This document shows positions 50,493 through 59,886 of a stretch of DNA of 64,000 bases, in pieces; the first letter of the stretch is position 1, and every line of letters begins with the position of its first letter. Origin of the DNA: Thermoanaerobaculum sp. (lineage in GTDB: Bacteria > Acidobacteriota > Thermoanaerobaculia > Multivoradales > UBA5704); assembly GCA_021154885.1 (NCBI GenBank), contig JAJKHS010000142.1, positions 1 to 64,000 on the forward strand. The letters run 5' to 3'. The notes beneath the pieces were generated by a model, which saw only the letters and a list, made by a program, of their open reading frames with translations, did no database searches and was not told where the DNA came from. The position numbers and the translations under genes are program-made.

Positions 50493-51595
50493 TGTCCCAG
50501 CATGCGGGCGTACTGGAGGGCGTCCTGGTTGGTGGCGTCCAGCTTCAGGGCCCGCCCCAGGTAGTGCCGCGCCTTCTCCACGTCGCCCATCGCGAGGTAG
50601 ACCTTCACCAGCCCGAGGTGGACCTCCGGCAGCTCGCTGTCCAGCCGCAGGGCGCGGGTCATGTAGTCGAGGGCCTTGCCCTGCTCCCCCCGGCTCAGGG
50701 CCACCTCGCCCTGGTAGATGAAGAAGAAGGGATTGGAGGTGTTGGCGCCCTCGATTTTGACCAGCAGGGCGGAGGCCTCCTCGCCGCGGCCGAGCTCCTG
50801 GTAGACCCGCGCCATGTTGGTGAGCAGCGTCGAGCTCTCCGGCGCGATGGCGAGGCCCCGCTGGTAGAGCTCCAGGGCCTTCTCCGGCTGGCCGCCGCGC
50901 GCCAGGGCCACCCCCAGGTTGTTGATCGCCTTGTCGAAGCGGGGCGCGATGCGGGTGGCCACGGTCAGCAGCTCCTCGGCCCGCTTCAGGTTGCCGCCCA
51001 GCAGCGCCTCGGCACCCAGGTTGTTGTAGTAGTGGGCGGCGGCCGTCAGGTCGTCGATCGGCTTGAAGTCCTTGTAGGCCTTCTTGCGGTAGGGGATGAA
51101 GTCGAAGGTGCGCAGCACGCCGTCCAGGTACATGCCGGCGACGATGTGCCCCTGGCTCACCACCATGCCGTCGCGATGGTTCCACTTCTGCAGGTCGACC
51201 ACCTCGACATAGGACGGGTTGAGGCCGCGGTCCCGCGCCACCCCCACGAACAGGTTGACGAACGACAGGCAGTTGCCTTCGCGGGTGCGGTAGGTGTCCA
51301 CCGCGTTGCGGGTGGGAGTCAGGGAGTACTGGAGCTGCAGGCCGTCGAAGATGAAGTCGTTGACCTGATTGATCCGCCGCAGCTCGCTGGCCAGCGGCGG
51401 CATCTTGCCCAGGGCGCCGCGGATCTCGGCGTTGAGCTCGAAGGGGATCTCGACGCGCTGGGCCTCCTGGGCGCCGACCTCATGGGCGTACTGCTGGCGC
51501 AGGTAGCCCGCCGAGTCGAAAGGCTGGTAGCTGGAGCAGCCCGCGGCGGCCAGGGCGGCGAGCAGGAGGACGGACGGGAGTTGCTTTCGAGACAT
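50489..51595 (-). CDS. TPR lipoprotein with transglutaminase-like N-terminal domain
   Basis: 368 residues; ATG 51595 with an AGGA site. Lipobox LAALAAAGC at about residues 12-20. Residues about 60-190 contain the transglutaminase-like Cys region YRTREGNCLSFVNLFVGVAR with a following RGLNPSYVEVVD strand. After it come about five TPR units (YNNLGAEALLGGNLKRAEEL, INNLGVALARGGQPEKALEL, VHLGLVKVYLAMGDVEKARH). Anchored in the outer or inner membrane, probably a scaffold for the exported proteins encoded downstream. First gene of the operon ending with the RlmI-like gene. Confidence 0.88.
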   Translation of the reverse strand: MSRKQLPSVLLLAALAAAGCSSYQPFDSAGYLRQQYAHEVGAQEAQRVEIPFELNAEIRGALGKMPPLASELRRINQVNDFIFDGLQLQYSLTPTRNAVDTYRTREGNCLSFVNLFVGVARDRGLNPSYVEVVDLQKWNHRDGMVVSQGHIVAGMYLDGVLRTFDFIPYRKKAYKDFKPIDDLTAAAHYYNNLGAEALLGGNLKRAEELLTVATRIAPRFDKAINNLGVALARGGQPEKALELYQRGLAIAPESSTLLTNMARVYQELGRGEEASALLVKIEGANTSNPFFFIYQGEVALSRGEQGKALDYMTRALRLDSELPEVHLGLVKVYLAMGDVEKARHYLGRALKLDATNQDALQYARMLGQ

Positions 51596-51843
51596 GGCGT
51601 TCCTCACCTGACAGGGATCAATATAGCAGGGAACCGGCAGCAGGGAACGTGCCGGGAACGGCGCCCTGTCGCCGCGGGAGCGGGGAGCGGCCGTCACCTG
51701 CGGCTCGTTCAAGAATTTGGATCGACTCCGTCCAAGGCTCTGAATCACGCTCCCCTTCCGATGCTTCGGGATTGGACAAACCATTGCAAGGAAAGGGTTT
51801 CACCGGTCCCTCCCCCGCGCTCTGCGCATGGCACCCCGCTTGC

Positions 51844-51872
51844 TTGACCCTGGTCTACGAGTCGACTAGAGT
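51844..51872 (+). promoter_or_regulatory. Sigma-70-type promoter for the TonB-receptor gene; long leader
   Basis: TTGACC (51844-51849), 17-nt spacer, TAGAGT (51867-51872). The transcript would have a leader of about 150 nt to ATG 52029, containing the hairpin CCGCGA-AGAG-TCGCGG at 51975-51990. The 433-nt gap 51596-52028 holds nothing else I can identify. Confidence 0.55.
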
Positions 51873-52028
51873 TGGTTGAACCATCTCTTAGTTTTCCGGT
51901 TCGAGAGGAGGTGTTGCTCGGCGCGGAGTGGCAATTCAGCACCACGCTTCCAGTCGTCCTTTTTCTGGAGTCCGCCGCGAAGAGTCGCGGTTTCGGCTCC
52001 GCAACCCACAAACGGGAGGTTTATTGAA

Positions 52029-55000
52029 ATGAAGAGCACCAACCTTTGGGGACGGATCGTAGCCGTCGCTGCGTTGCTGCTGCTGGTCGCGGGCGGCACC
52101 GCCTTCGCCCAGTTGCAGACCGGCAACCTCTACGGCACCGTCACAGACGACAAAGGCGCCGCGCTGCCCGGGGTCACTGCGACCCTGTCGGGCGGCGGCG
52201 CCCCGCAAGTCCAGGTGACGAACGCCCAGGGGCAGTTCCGTTTCCTGGGTCTCGGGCCCGGCAGCTATCAGTTGAAGGCCGAGCTCGAGGGCTTCTCGAC
52301 CATCGATTACCCGAACATCGTGATCAACATCGGCCGCAACACCCAGATCGAGGTGAAGCTGTCGGCGGCCGTCGAGGACGTCATCACCGTCACGGCGGAG
52401 AGCCCGCTGCTGGACGAGCGCCGTATTTCCACCGGCGCCACGGTCAGCCAGACCGAGCTCGAGAAGATCCCGACCTCGCGCGATCCCTGGTCGGTCCTCC
52501 AGACGACTCCGGGCGTCCTCACCGACCGTATCAACGTCGGCGGTAACGAGAGCGGCCAGCAGTCGCAGTACGTCGGCCCCGGCTCCGGCGGCGATCAGGC
52601 CGTGTGGTCCGTGGACGGCGTGGTGATCACCGACATGGCGGCGCTCGGCTCCTCCCCCGCCTACTACGACTTCGACGCGTTCGAAGAGATGCAGGTCACG
52701 ACGGGCGGCTCGGATTCGACCATCGCCACCGGCGGCGTCGTCCTTAACATGGTGACCAAGCGCGGCACCAACGAGTGGCGCGGCAGCGGCCGTTTCTACG
52801 ATACCGACAAGAGCCGCCAGTCCAGCACCAGCTTCGACCAGAAGGACCTGGCGCAGGCGGGCCTGTATCGTACCGGCTCCGGCCGTACCCTGTCGCAGTT
52901 GCAGCAGTTCCAGGCTGGAATCCTGACCAACGGCAAGCCGGTTCCCAGCTTCAAGCAGGGCAACCGCATCGTCAGCGTCAAGGACTACGGCGCTGAGCTG
53001 GGCGGCCCGATCGTCAAGGACCGCCTGTGGATCTGGGGCTCGTACGGTCGCCAGAAGGTCAGCCTGCTGACCATCGCCGACGTCAGCGACAAGACCGACC
53101 TCAAGACCTACAACGGCAAGCTGAACGCGCAGATCGCCACCAACAACTCGGCGACCGCCTTCATCATCGACAGCGACAAGGTCAAGATCGGCCGCAACGC
53201 CGGTCCGACCCGGCCGCAGCCGACCACCTGGGACCAGGGCAAGTTCGGCCCCAGCCCCACCGCGTACAAGATCGAGGACACCCACATCTTCAGCTCGAAC
53301 TTCTACCTCACGGGTCTCTACTCGAAGGTCAACGGCGGCTTCGAGCTGGTCCCCGAGGGCGGCCTGAACGTCACCCCCTACCTCGACGGCCTGGGGATCT
53401 GGCACAACAGCTTCATCCTCAACACCACTCTGCGCCCGCAGAAGCAGTACAAGGCGGACGCCTCCAACTTCTTCAACACCAACACCCTCAGCCACGAGCT
53501 GAAGTTCGGCGTCGCCTACCGTGAGGCCGAGGTCACCTCGCTGTCCTCGTGGCCCGGCGTCGGGCTCGTCGAGGACGGTCCGTCCAACTTCGGTCTCCCC
53601 GCGGGCGTCAACGTCCTGGCGGTGGAGCGCGACGGCGGCGCCAGCGTCCGCAACAAGTACAAGGAAGCCTATCTGCAGGACACCATGACGGCGGGCAACC
53701 TCACGGTCAACGTGGGCGTGCGCTACGACGTCCAGGGCGGCGACAACCTGGCGCGGTCGCAACCGGCCAGCCGGCTGCTGCCGAACCTCCTGCCGGCGGT
53801 CTCCGTCCCGCAGCAGGACATCGGCTTCGAGTGGAAGGATTTCACTCCCCGCCTGGGCCTCACCTACGCCCTCGGTCCCGAGCGCAAGACCCTGCTGCGG
53901 GCCAGCTACTCCCGGTTCGCGGACCAGTTGGGCGCCGGCAACGCTTCCCAGCTCAACACGATCGGCAGCCCCAGCTTCGCCTACTTCTACACCGCCAGCG
54001 CCGGCAACCCGATCATCACCACCCGTGACCTCGGCGGCTCGGCCGGTTTCAGCGGCAACGTCAACCCCGCCAACGGCCAGCTCCTGCAGTCCAACGGGCT
54101 CGATCCGAACCTCAAGGCGCCGAAGACCGATGAGCTCCTGTTCAGCGTCGAGCACGCGCTGCTGCCGGAGTTCGTCGTCGGTGCCAACCTTACCTACCGG
54201 AAGATCACCGGCATCCTGCAGCAGGACCTTCTGGTCTTCACCGACGCCGATCCCTTCTCCACGAATGCCGTCAAGTCGATCGGTCGCCGGGCGACCCGTG
54301 CGGACTACGTTCAGGGCGGCGTCGCCAACGGCTTCCTGCCCAACGGCACCCCCTACAGCATTCCGTACTACATCATCAGGCCGGGTCTCACCTCCCGCAA
54401 CGGCGGGTTCCTCTACAACGGCGACGACGAGCAGACCTACAAGGGCGCTGCGGTGACCTTCAACAAGCGTCTCGCCAACCGCTGGATGCTGCGCGGCAAC
54501 GTCTCCTACAACGACTGGTACTGGAGCAAGGTGCCCGTCAGCTCCAACCCGGATCCGACCCGGCTCCTGGGTGGCGGCCAGAAGGAAGGCGACCCCGTCC
54601 TCCAGGGTTCGGGCACCGGCTCGGGCTCCAAGGGTGGCGTCTACATCAACAGCAAGTGGTCGTACAGCATCAACGGCCTCTATCAGATCGCTCCCGATCA
54701 CCCGTGGGGCTTCAACGCCGCGCTGAGCCTCACCGGCCGTCAGGGCTATCCGACCCCCTTCTTCCACCGGGTCTTCCTGCCGGCTAGTCAATACCCCACC
54801 CAGCCTTCGGACAACCTCCAGGTGACGTCGTCGTCGGACTCGTTCCGCAACCCCGACGTCCACGTGGTCGACGCCCGGGTCGAGAAGGAGTTCACCTTCA
54901 GCGACTTCGGTGTCACCATCGGCGTGGACTGCTTCAACCTCCTGAACAAGTCCTACGTCCTGCAGCGCAGCGACCGGCTGGCGCGGTCGACCTCGAACAA

Positions 55001-55061
55001 CGTTACCGAGATCCTCAGCCCGCGCGTCATCCGTCTTGGCGCTCGTCTGAGCTTCCGCTAA
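52029..55061 (+). CDS. Oar-like TonB-dependent outer-membrane receptor
   Basis: 1010 residues; ATG 52029 with GGGAGG. Signal peptide ending ...GTAFAQ, then a carboxypeptidase-regulatory-like domain (about 28-110: GNLYGTVTDDKGAALPGVTA then FRFLGLGPGSYQLKAELEGF). The plug domain follows (RRISTGATVSQTELEKIPTS, QAVWSVDGVVITDMAALGSS, GGVVLNMVTKRGTNEWRGSG). About 700 residues of beta-barrel end in RLGARLSFR with a C-terminal aromatic. Typical of the expanded Acidobacteriota/Myxobacteria family thought to import polymers. It stands alone with a strong promoter, leader and perfect terminator, suggesting high expression. Confidence 0.93.
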   Translation: MKSTNLWGRIVAVAALLLLVAGGTAFAQLQTGNLYGTVTDDKGAALPGVTATLSGGGAPQVQVTNAQGQFRFLGLGPGSYQLKAELEGFSTIDYPNIVINIGRNTQIEVKLSAAVEDVITVTAESPLLDERRISTGATVSQTELEKIPTSRDPWSVLQTTPGVLTDRINVGGNESGQQSQYVGPGSGGDQAVWSVDGVVITDMAALGSSPAYYDFDAFEEMQVTTGGSDSTIATGGVVLNMVTKRGTNEWRGSGRFYDTDKSRQSSTSFDQKDLAQAGLYRTGSGRTLSQLQQFQAGILTNGKPVPSFKQGNRIVSVKDYGAELGGPIVKDRLWIWGSYGRQKVSLLTIADVSDKTDLKTYNGKLNAQIATNNSATAFIIDSDKVKIGRNAGPTRPQPTTWDQGKFGPSPTAYKIEDTHIFSSNFYLTGLYSKVNGGFELVPEGGLNVTPYLDGLGIWHNSFILNTTLRPQKQYKADASNFFNTNTLSHELKFGVAYREAEVTSLSSWPGVGLVEDGPSNFGLPAGVNVLAVERDGGASVRNKYKEAYLQDTMTAGNLTVNVGVRYDVQGGDNLARSQPASRLLPNLLPAVSVPQQDIGFEWKDFTPRLGLTYALGPERKTLLRASYSRFADQLGAGNASQLNTIGSPSFAYFYTASAGNPIITTRDLGGSAGFSGNVNPANGQLLQSNGLDPNLKAPKTDELLFSVEHALLPEFVVGANLTYRKITGILQQDLLVFTDADPFSTNAVKSIGRRATRADYVQGGVANGFLPNGTPYSIPYYIIRPGLTSRNGGFLYNGDDEQTYKGAAVTFNKRLANRWMLRGNVSYNDWYWSKVPVSSNPDPTRLLGGGQKEGDPVLQGSGTGSGSKGGVYINSKWSYSINGLYQIAPDHPWGFNAALSLTGRQGYPTPFFHRVFLPASQYPTQPSDNLQVTSSSDSFRNPDVHVVDARVEKEFTFSDFGVTIGVDCFNLLNKSYVLQRSDRLARSTSNNVTEILSPRVIRLGARLSFR

Positions 55062-55093
55062 AAATCGGCGCTTTCACAGGCTGATACCGTCGA

Positions 55094-55126
55094 CCGCCGG
55101 GGGGCGACCCCCGGCGGTTTTTTTTT
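55094..55126 (+). terminator. Strong Rho-independent terminator of the TonB-receptor gene
   Basis: A perfect 10-bp stem CCGCCGGGGG / CCCCCGGCGG with a GCGA loop is followed by nine Ts (55118-55126). Confidence 0.97.
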
Positions 55127-55228
55127 GTCCGCCCGCGGAATACACTTCGCGCACGTGGTTTGCATCCCGAATCTCTCCGTGAGCGGGGGCAGCCCGGGCT
55201 TCCAAGAACACCCAAAGGAGACGACGTC

Positions 55229-56203
55229 ATGTTCTCGCGCAACGCGAAATCCATGGTTCTGCTGGCGGTCCTGCTGGTAGCTGCCGGCGTCCCCGTCCAG
55301 GGACAGTCCTGGGCGGGCAAGGGCCGGCTCCAGGGCCAGGTCAGGGACGAGGCCGGCAAACCCGTCGAGGGCGCCAGGGTTACCCTCCGCATCGGCAACG
55401 ACACGGTCGACCCCAAGAAAGACGGCCCGGCGTTGCTCACCACCGACAAGAACGGCAAGTGGTCCATCCTGGGGCTCACCAGCGGCGCCTGGGGCATCCT
55501 CATCGAGAAGCCGGGTTACATGGCCTCGGAGGGCCGGGTGCAGGTGAACGAGTTCGCCGTCGCCCAGCCCGTCGTCGTCACCCTCAAGCTGGTCCCGAAG
55601 GAGGTCATTCAGAAGGCCGAGAAGGAGAGCACCACCGGCCAGGCCAAGGCCGCCATCGAGAAGGGCAATGCCCTCCTCGCCCAGGAGAAATACGCCGACG
55701 CCCGGGCCGCCTACCAGGAGGGCATGGCCAAGCTGGAGGACAAGAGCCTCCATCCCGCCATCCTCCGCGCCATCTCCGAGTCCTATTTCAAAGAGGGCAA
55801 GACCGACCTGGCCATCGACTCCCTGAAGCAGGCCCTGCAGATCGCGCCGGACGACCCGGTCACCCTGCAGCTCCTGGTCAACCTGCTGGTGGGCGCCGGC
55901 CGTGAAACCGAGGCCCAGACCTATATGGCCAAGCTTCCCCAGGGCACCAAGGTCGACGCCAACACCCTGCTGAACCTCGGCATCAAGTCCTTCAACTCGG
56001 GCAAGATGGACGACGCGATGGCGCAGTTCACCCGCGTCGTCGCCGAGAACCCGAACCTGCCGGACGCCTACTACTACCGCGCTCTCGTCTACATGAACAA
56101 GAACCAGAACAAGGAGGCGAAGGCGGACCTCCAGAAGCTCCTGCAGCTCGATCCCAACAGCAAGTACGCCAAGGACGCGCAGGAATTCTTGAAGTCGCTG
56201 TAG
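55229..56203 (+). CDS. Exported protein with carboxypeptidase-regulatory-like domain and TPRs
   Basis: 324 residues; ATG 55229 with AAAGGAG. Signal peptide (LLAVLLVAAGVPVQGQ), then a Ig-like carboxypeptidase-regulatory domain (KGRLQGQVRDEAGKPVEGAR, KWSILGLTSGAWGILIEKPG). A helical stretch leads to about five TPR units (KGNALLAQEKYADARAAYQE, ISESYFKEGKTDLAIDSLKQ, LGIKSFNSGKMDDAMAQFTR, YRALVYMNKNQNKEAKADLQ). Periplasmic or surface scaffold. Lies between the TonB receptor and a second TPR gene; the pair may serve the receptor, by context only. Confidence 0.85.
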   Translation: MFSRNAKSMVLLAVLLVAAGVPVQGQSWAGKGRLQGQVRDEAGKPVEGARVTLRIGNDTVDPKKDGPALLTTDKNGKWSILGLTSGAWGILIEKPGYMASEGRVQVNEFAVAQPVVVTLKLVPKEVIQKAEKESTTGQAKAAIEKGNALLAQEKYADARAAYQEGMAKLEDKSLHPAILRAISESYFKEGKTDLAIDSLKQALQIAPDDPVTLQLLVNLLVGAGRETEAQTYMAKLPQGTKVDANTLLNLGIKSFNSGKMDDAMAQFTRVVAENPNLPDAYYYRALVYMNKNQNKEAKADLQKLLQLDPNSKYAKDAQEFLKSL

Positions 56204-56222
56204 GCGCCGCCCCTGCGGGGCG

Positions 56223-56386
56223 GGCCCTCACTCTCCCAACCCTCTCTCTCCCAGCCTCCCCCCCTTGCCGCCGGGAGAGAGAGGGCTAAAACAGCGCTCT
56301 TCCTGTCTTTCTTTCAGACTAACCACTCCCTCTTCTCCCGGCGGAAGGGGGGGAGGCCGGGAGAAGAGGGCCGGGGTGATGAGGGC
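56223..56386. repeat. Full copy of the composite palindromic repeat, reverse orientation
   Basis: The same two-hairpin unit as at 32991 but inverted: it begins GGGCCCTCACTCTCCC, contains CCCTCTCTCTCCC with GGGAGAGAGAGGG, then AACCACTCCCTCTTCTCCC with GGGAGAAGAGGG, and ends GGGGTGATGAGGGC. The central stretch GCTAAAACAGC (reverse complement of GCTGTTTTAGC) is shared; about 22 nt between the hairpins vary. Confidence 0.85.
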
Positions 56387-56467
56387 GGCCGGGAACACCC
56401 CGCCCGCCCTCCGTGTTCCACAGGGTGGCCCTATCTTTTCTTGAGCCTCGGCTTGGAGTGTCCATCG

Positions 56468-58162
56468 ATGAAGAAAGCCCTCGCCCTGTTGATCCTTTCC
56501 CTGATGGCCGCCGCGGTCGAGGCCCAGGTCCCGCCGGCGAAACCTGCCTCTCCGGCCGCTCTGGCCAAGCCGCCGACCGAGCTGGAGAAGAAGGTGCAGG
56601 AGGTGACCGCGCTGGTGCAGGCGGGCAAGACCGCCGAGGCCCTGCCGCGGCTCCAGGCGCTGGAGAAGGACCCGGCCGCGACGCCTCCCATCCACGCCCT
56701 CGTCGGCCTGCTCTACGTCGAGCTGGGCAAGGCGGCGGAGGGCTTGGCGGTGCTCAAGCCCCTCGCCGACGCCGAGGACGCCCAGCCGGCCGTCCTCTAC
56801 CAGGCGGGCCGGGCGGCGCTGGCCCTGGGCAGGAGGGACGAGGCCAAGGTCTATTTCACCCGCTCCGTGCTCAAGGAGCCGGCCTCGCCCGCGGCCCGGG
56901 AGCTGGGGATGCTGACGGCGCAGGATGGCCGGGTGGTGGAGGCCTACTCCATGCTCCGCCCCTGGGCCCTGCGCAAACCCAGCGACCGGGACGGCCGGCT
57001 GATGGCGGCCACCCTCGCCCTGACGCTGGAGCGGCCGGACGAGGCCGCGGAGCTGCTCGCGGGCCAGCCGGACGGCGATCCTGCCGTCCGGCTGCTGCGC
57101 GGCCGCGTGCTGGTGCAGAAGAAGGACGGCCCCGGCGCCGTGGCCCTGCTGCAGCCGCTGCTGGCGAATCACCCCCCGAACCTGGATCTCGAGGTGCGCC
57201 GCAACCTCGCCGAGGCCCAGATGCTGGCCGGTAAGCCGGCGGAGGCGGTGAGCCTCCTCCAGGGGCGGGCCGGCGGGCATCCTGTCCTGGTCCTGCTGCT
57301 GGGCCGGGCCCAGCGCCAGGCCGGCAACGCCGCCGCCGCCCTGGCCACCCTCAAGCCCTTCGCCGAGAAGCTTCCCGACGATCCCAACACCCTGGGCGAT
57401 CCCCGCCCGGCCGCGGGCATCGCCCAGGAGTACGGCAGCCTGCTGGTGGACGGCGGTCACGCCGCCGAGGCCCTGCCCTTCCTGGACAAGGGGGCCCGCT
57501 TCAACCCGCGTAACGTCGAGGCCTGGAAGGCGCTCGCCCGCGGGCTCGACGCCGCCGGCAAAAGGGAGGAGGCGCGCAAAGCCCTCGCCCAGGCCGAGGA
57601 GGCCGCCAAGCCGCCGGCACCGCGCCCGGCCGCTGCGGCTTCGGCGGCGGCTGGCGGAGCTCCCGCCGCCGCACCTCCCGGAGCCGCCGCACCGGCCGAA
57701 GCACCCTTGAGCCCGGGGCTGCAGAACGCCATGCGCCTCCTGTCCCAGGGCCAGCTCGACAACGCCCTGACCGCCGTCCGCCAGGAGATCGGGGTCTCGA
57801 AGGACCCGCGGGCGCGGCTGGTGGAGGTGAAGATCCTGCTCGCCCAGAAGAAGTCCGACGAAGCGCTGAAGTCGGTCCAGACCGCGCTCCAGGCCGAGCC
57901 CAACAACCCTGACTACATCTACCTGCGGGGCGCCGTGGAGATGTCGCTCCAGCGCCTCAGTTCGGCCGAGCAGGACCTGCGCAAAGCCCTTCAGCTCTCG
58001 CCGCGCCACACGGGAGCCATGAACGACCTCGCGGTGCTGCTGATGAGCGTGCACAAGCGAGCCGAGGCCAAGAGCCTCCTCGAGCAGGTGCTCAAGATCA
58101 ACCCCCAGGACCAGATGGCCGCCGCCAACCTGGAGCGGCTGAACACCGAGGCGCAGCAGTAG
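56468..58162 (+). CDS. Exported TPR protein
   Basis: 564 residues from ATG 56468 (GGAG 8 nt upstream). Signal peptide ending ...AAAVEAQ. About twelve TPR-type helical pairs (for example LVGLLYVELGKAAEGLAVLK, YLRGAVEMSLQRLSSAEQDL, AMNDLAVLLMSVHKRAEAKS), interrupted by an Ala/Pro-rich linker near residue 400. No catalytic domain. Likely a periplasmic scaffold. It precedes the pentein-like gene by 10 nt and is probably co-transcribed with it. Confidence 0.85.
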   Translation: MKKALALLILSLMAAAVEAQVPPAKPASPAALAKPPTELEKKVQEVTALVQAGKTAEALPRLQALEKDPAATPPIHALVGLLYVELGKAAEGLAVLKPLADAEDAQPAVLYQAGRAALALGRRDEAKVYFTRSVLKEPASPAARELGMLTAQDGRVVEAYSMLRPWALRKPSDRDGRLMAATLALTLERPDEAAELLAGQPDGDPAVRLLRGRVLVQKKDGPGAVALLQPLLANHPPNLDLEVRRNLAEAQMLAGKPAEAVSLLQGRAGGHPVLVLLLGRAQRQAGNAAAALATLKPFAEKLPDDPNTLGDPRPAAGIAQEYGSLLVDGGHAAEALPFLDKGARFNPRNVEAWKALARGLDAAGKREEARKALAQAEEAAKPPAPRPAAAASAAAGGAPAAAPPGAAAPAEAPLSPGLQNAMRLLSQGQLDNALTAVRQEIGVSKDPRARLVEVKILLAQKKSDEALKSVQTALQAEPNNPDYIYLRGAVEMSLQRLSSAEQDLRKALQLSPRHTGAMNDLAVLLMSVHKRAEAKSLLEQVLKINPQDQMAAANLERLNTEAQQ

Positions 58163-58172
58163 GGGGCTCGCC

Positions 58173-59837
58173 GTGAGAGCCCCGCGGGCCGTCGTCCTGC
58201 TGGCAGGCCTCGCCCTCTGCGTCCTGGGAGCGGCGCCCGCGCCGCCCTCCCCCGAGGTGGCCGCCCGCGCCCGCAGCCGCGAGCTGGCCCGCCGCGGCTC
58301 GTGGAGCCACGAGGACGTCCTGGGGCTGCTGGCGCTCCAGCTCGTGGACCCCGAGCGCTTCGTGGCCGACGCTGCCTTTCGCCGCGAGGTGATCGCCCGC
58401 CTCCCCCGTTCTCTCGATCCCGCCGCGCCCGCCGGCCTGCGCGACGCCCTGCTGCTGGAGCTCAACCAGGTGCGGGGGTTCGACTTCGCGGCCTCCGACG
58501 CGGTGGAGCGCGCCTGGGGCGCCATCCCCCGCCGCGGCGCCGAGCGGCAAACGGCCTACGATCCCAAGGGCCAGCGCTTCGACGCCGACGTGGAAGGGCG
58601 GCTCGCGGCCTCCGTCTACTCGCTGCCGTCCTTCTTCTTCGACCTGCCGGCGGCGGACGCCTTCCTCACCGCCGTGCGGGCGGCCAGCCCCGGGCGGACG
58701 CTCATCGTGCTCGCCGACTCCCCCCTGAAGGAGCGCCTGGAGCCCCGGGCCAGGGCGCTGGGCCTGCGCCTGCTGGACACCCACGGCCGCGCCTACTCGC
58801 CCTGGCCGCGGGACCCGTTCACCCTGGTCCACACGGTCCACGCTCAGGGCGGCGGCGTGCGCGTGCTGGTGCGGCCCAACCTTCAGACCGGCCGCGAAGA
58901 GGACGCCCACCTCGGCCCCGAGCTGGTGCGCAGCCTGCCGGAAGACCTCGACCGCGCCTGGGGAAAGGCGACCTGGACCCAGGCGCCCGTCCCCTTCCAC
59001 AACGGCCAGGTGCTGCTCACCCGCGATGCCGCCTGGCTCACCCTGCACGCCCTGGAGCCGCGCATCCTGGCCATCCTGGGACTGGACCGCGTCCCCGTCG
59101 CGAGCTTCGCCACGCCTGAGGGGATCGACCGCTATCTCGCCGCCGCGGACCAGGCCGCCGCCGAGCTCGCCGCCCTCTACGGCCGGCCCATCCGCTTCGT
59201 CCACCCCCTCCCTCGCGCCGGCTCCGGAGACCTGGCATCCCGCTCGGCTCTCCTGCGCCGCCTGGGCGGCGGCGCCGGATACGACCTCGACTCCATCCTC
59301 ACCATCCTCCCCGTCGTCCCCGCTGGCAAGGGACGCCTCGCCGCCCTGGTGGCGGACGTCGCCGCCGGCCGCGACCTGCTGGCGCAGCTCTCGCCGGGAG
59401 ATTGGGACGCCCTGCGCCGGGGCTACGGCCTGGAGCCCGCGGGAGCCCAACTCGCCACCGCCCTCGCCGCCGCTCAGCGGACGCCCGCGATGGATGGCCT
59501 CGGCTCCTTCCTGGACCTCACCGCCGAGCACCTCAGATCCCAGGGCTACGAAGTCCGCCGGCTGCCGCTGCTCGCCGTCCCCGTCCTCCTGCTCCACGAC
59601 CGCGCCGGGCTCACCCACTCCGAGTTCCTCATCACCTGGAACAACGTCGTGGTGGAGAACCGCAAGCAAGAGATCCACGCCGAGGGCTTCGCCTCCCTGA
59701 TCCCCGCCGGCGACCGCATCGCCCGGGACGCCTTCGCCGCTCTCGGCGTCCGCCTCGACCTCTTCCCGCCGCTGGTGCGCAGCGTGATCCTGAACGGCGG
59801 CTACCGGTGCGCGTCGAACCATCTGCGGGCGCCCTAG
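58173..59837 (+). CDS. Pentein-fold (arginine/agmatine deiminase superfamily)-like exported protein
   Basis: 554 residues from GTG 58173, signal peptide (LLAGLALCVLGAAPAPP). I do not recognise a named family, but the C-terminal half has features of guanidino-group-modifying enzymes: SPWPRDPFTLV near residue 210 (compare W-x-RD-x-GP), FHNGQVLLTRDAAWLTLHAL, GYDLDSILTILP where deiminases have the catalytic G-H-x-D, a FLITWNNVVVENR strand and a final NGGYRCASNHLR with a Cys in the GGxxC position of the nucleophile. The His is apparently replaced by Tyr, so activity is doubtful. Probably periplasmic. Confidence 0.6.
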   Translation: MRAPRAVVLLAGLALCVLGAAPAPPSPEVAARARSRELARRGSWSHEDVLGLLALQLVDPERFVADAAFRREVIARLPRSLDPAAPAGLRDALLLELNQVRGFDFAASDAVERAWGAIPRRGAERQTAYDPKGQRFDADVEGRLAASVYSLPSFFFDLPAADAFLTAVRAASPGRTLIVLADSPLKERLEPRARALGLRLLDTHGRAYSPWPRDPFTLVHTVHAQGGGVRVLVRPNLQTGREEDAHLGPELVRSLPEDLDRAWGKATWTQAPVPFHNGQVLLTRDAAWLTLHALEPRILAILGLDRVPVASFATPEGIDRYLAAADQAAAELAALYGRPIRFVHPLPRAGSGDLASRSALLRRLGGGAGYDLDSILTILPVVPAGKGRLAALVADVAAGRDLLAQLSPGDWDALRRGYGLEPAGAQLATALAAAQRTPAMDGLGSFLDLTAEHLRSQGYEVRRLPLLAVPVLLLHDRAGLTHSEFLITWNNVVVENRKQEIHAEGFASLIPAGDRIARDAFAALGVRLDLFPPLVRSVILNGGYRCASNHLRAP

Positions 59838-59886
59838 GACGGTGACATGCGGTAGAGTGGCGCCCGGCCGGGAGGACCTTGAGACA

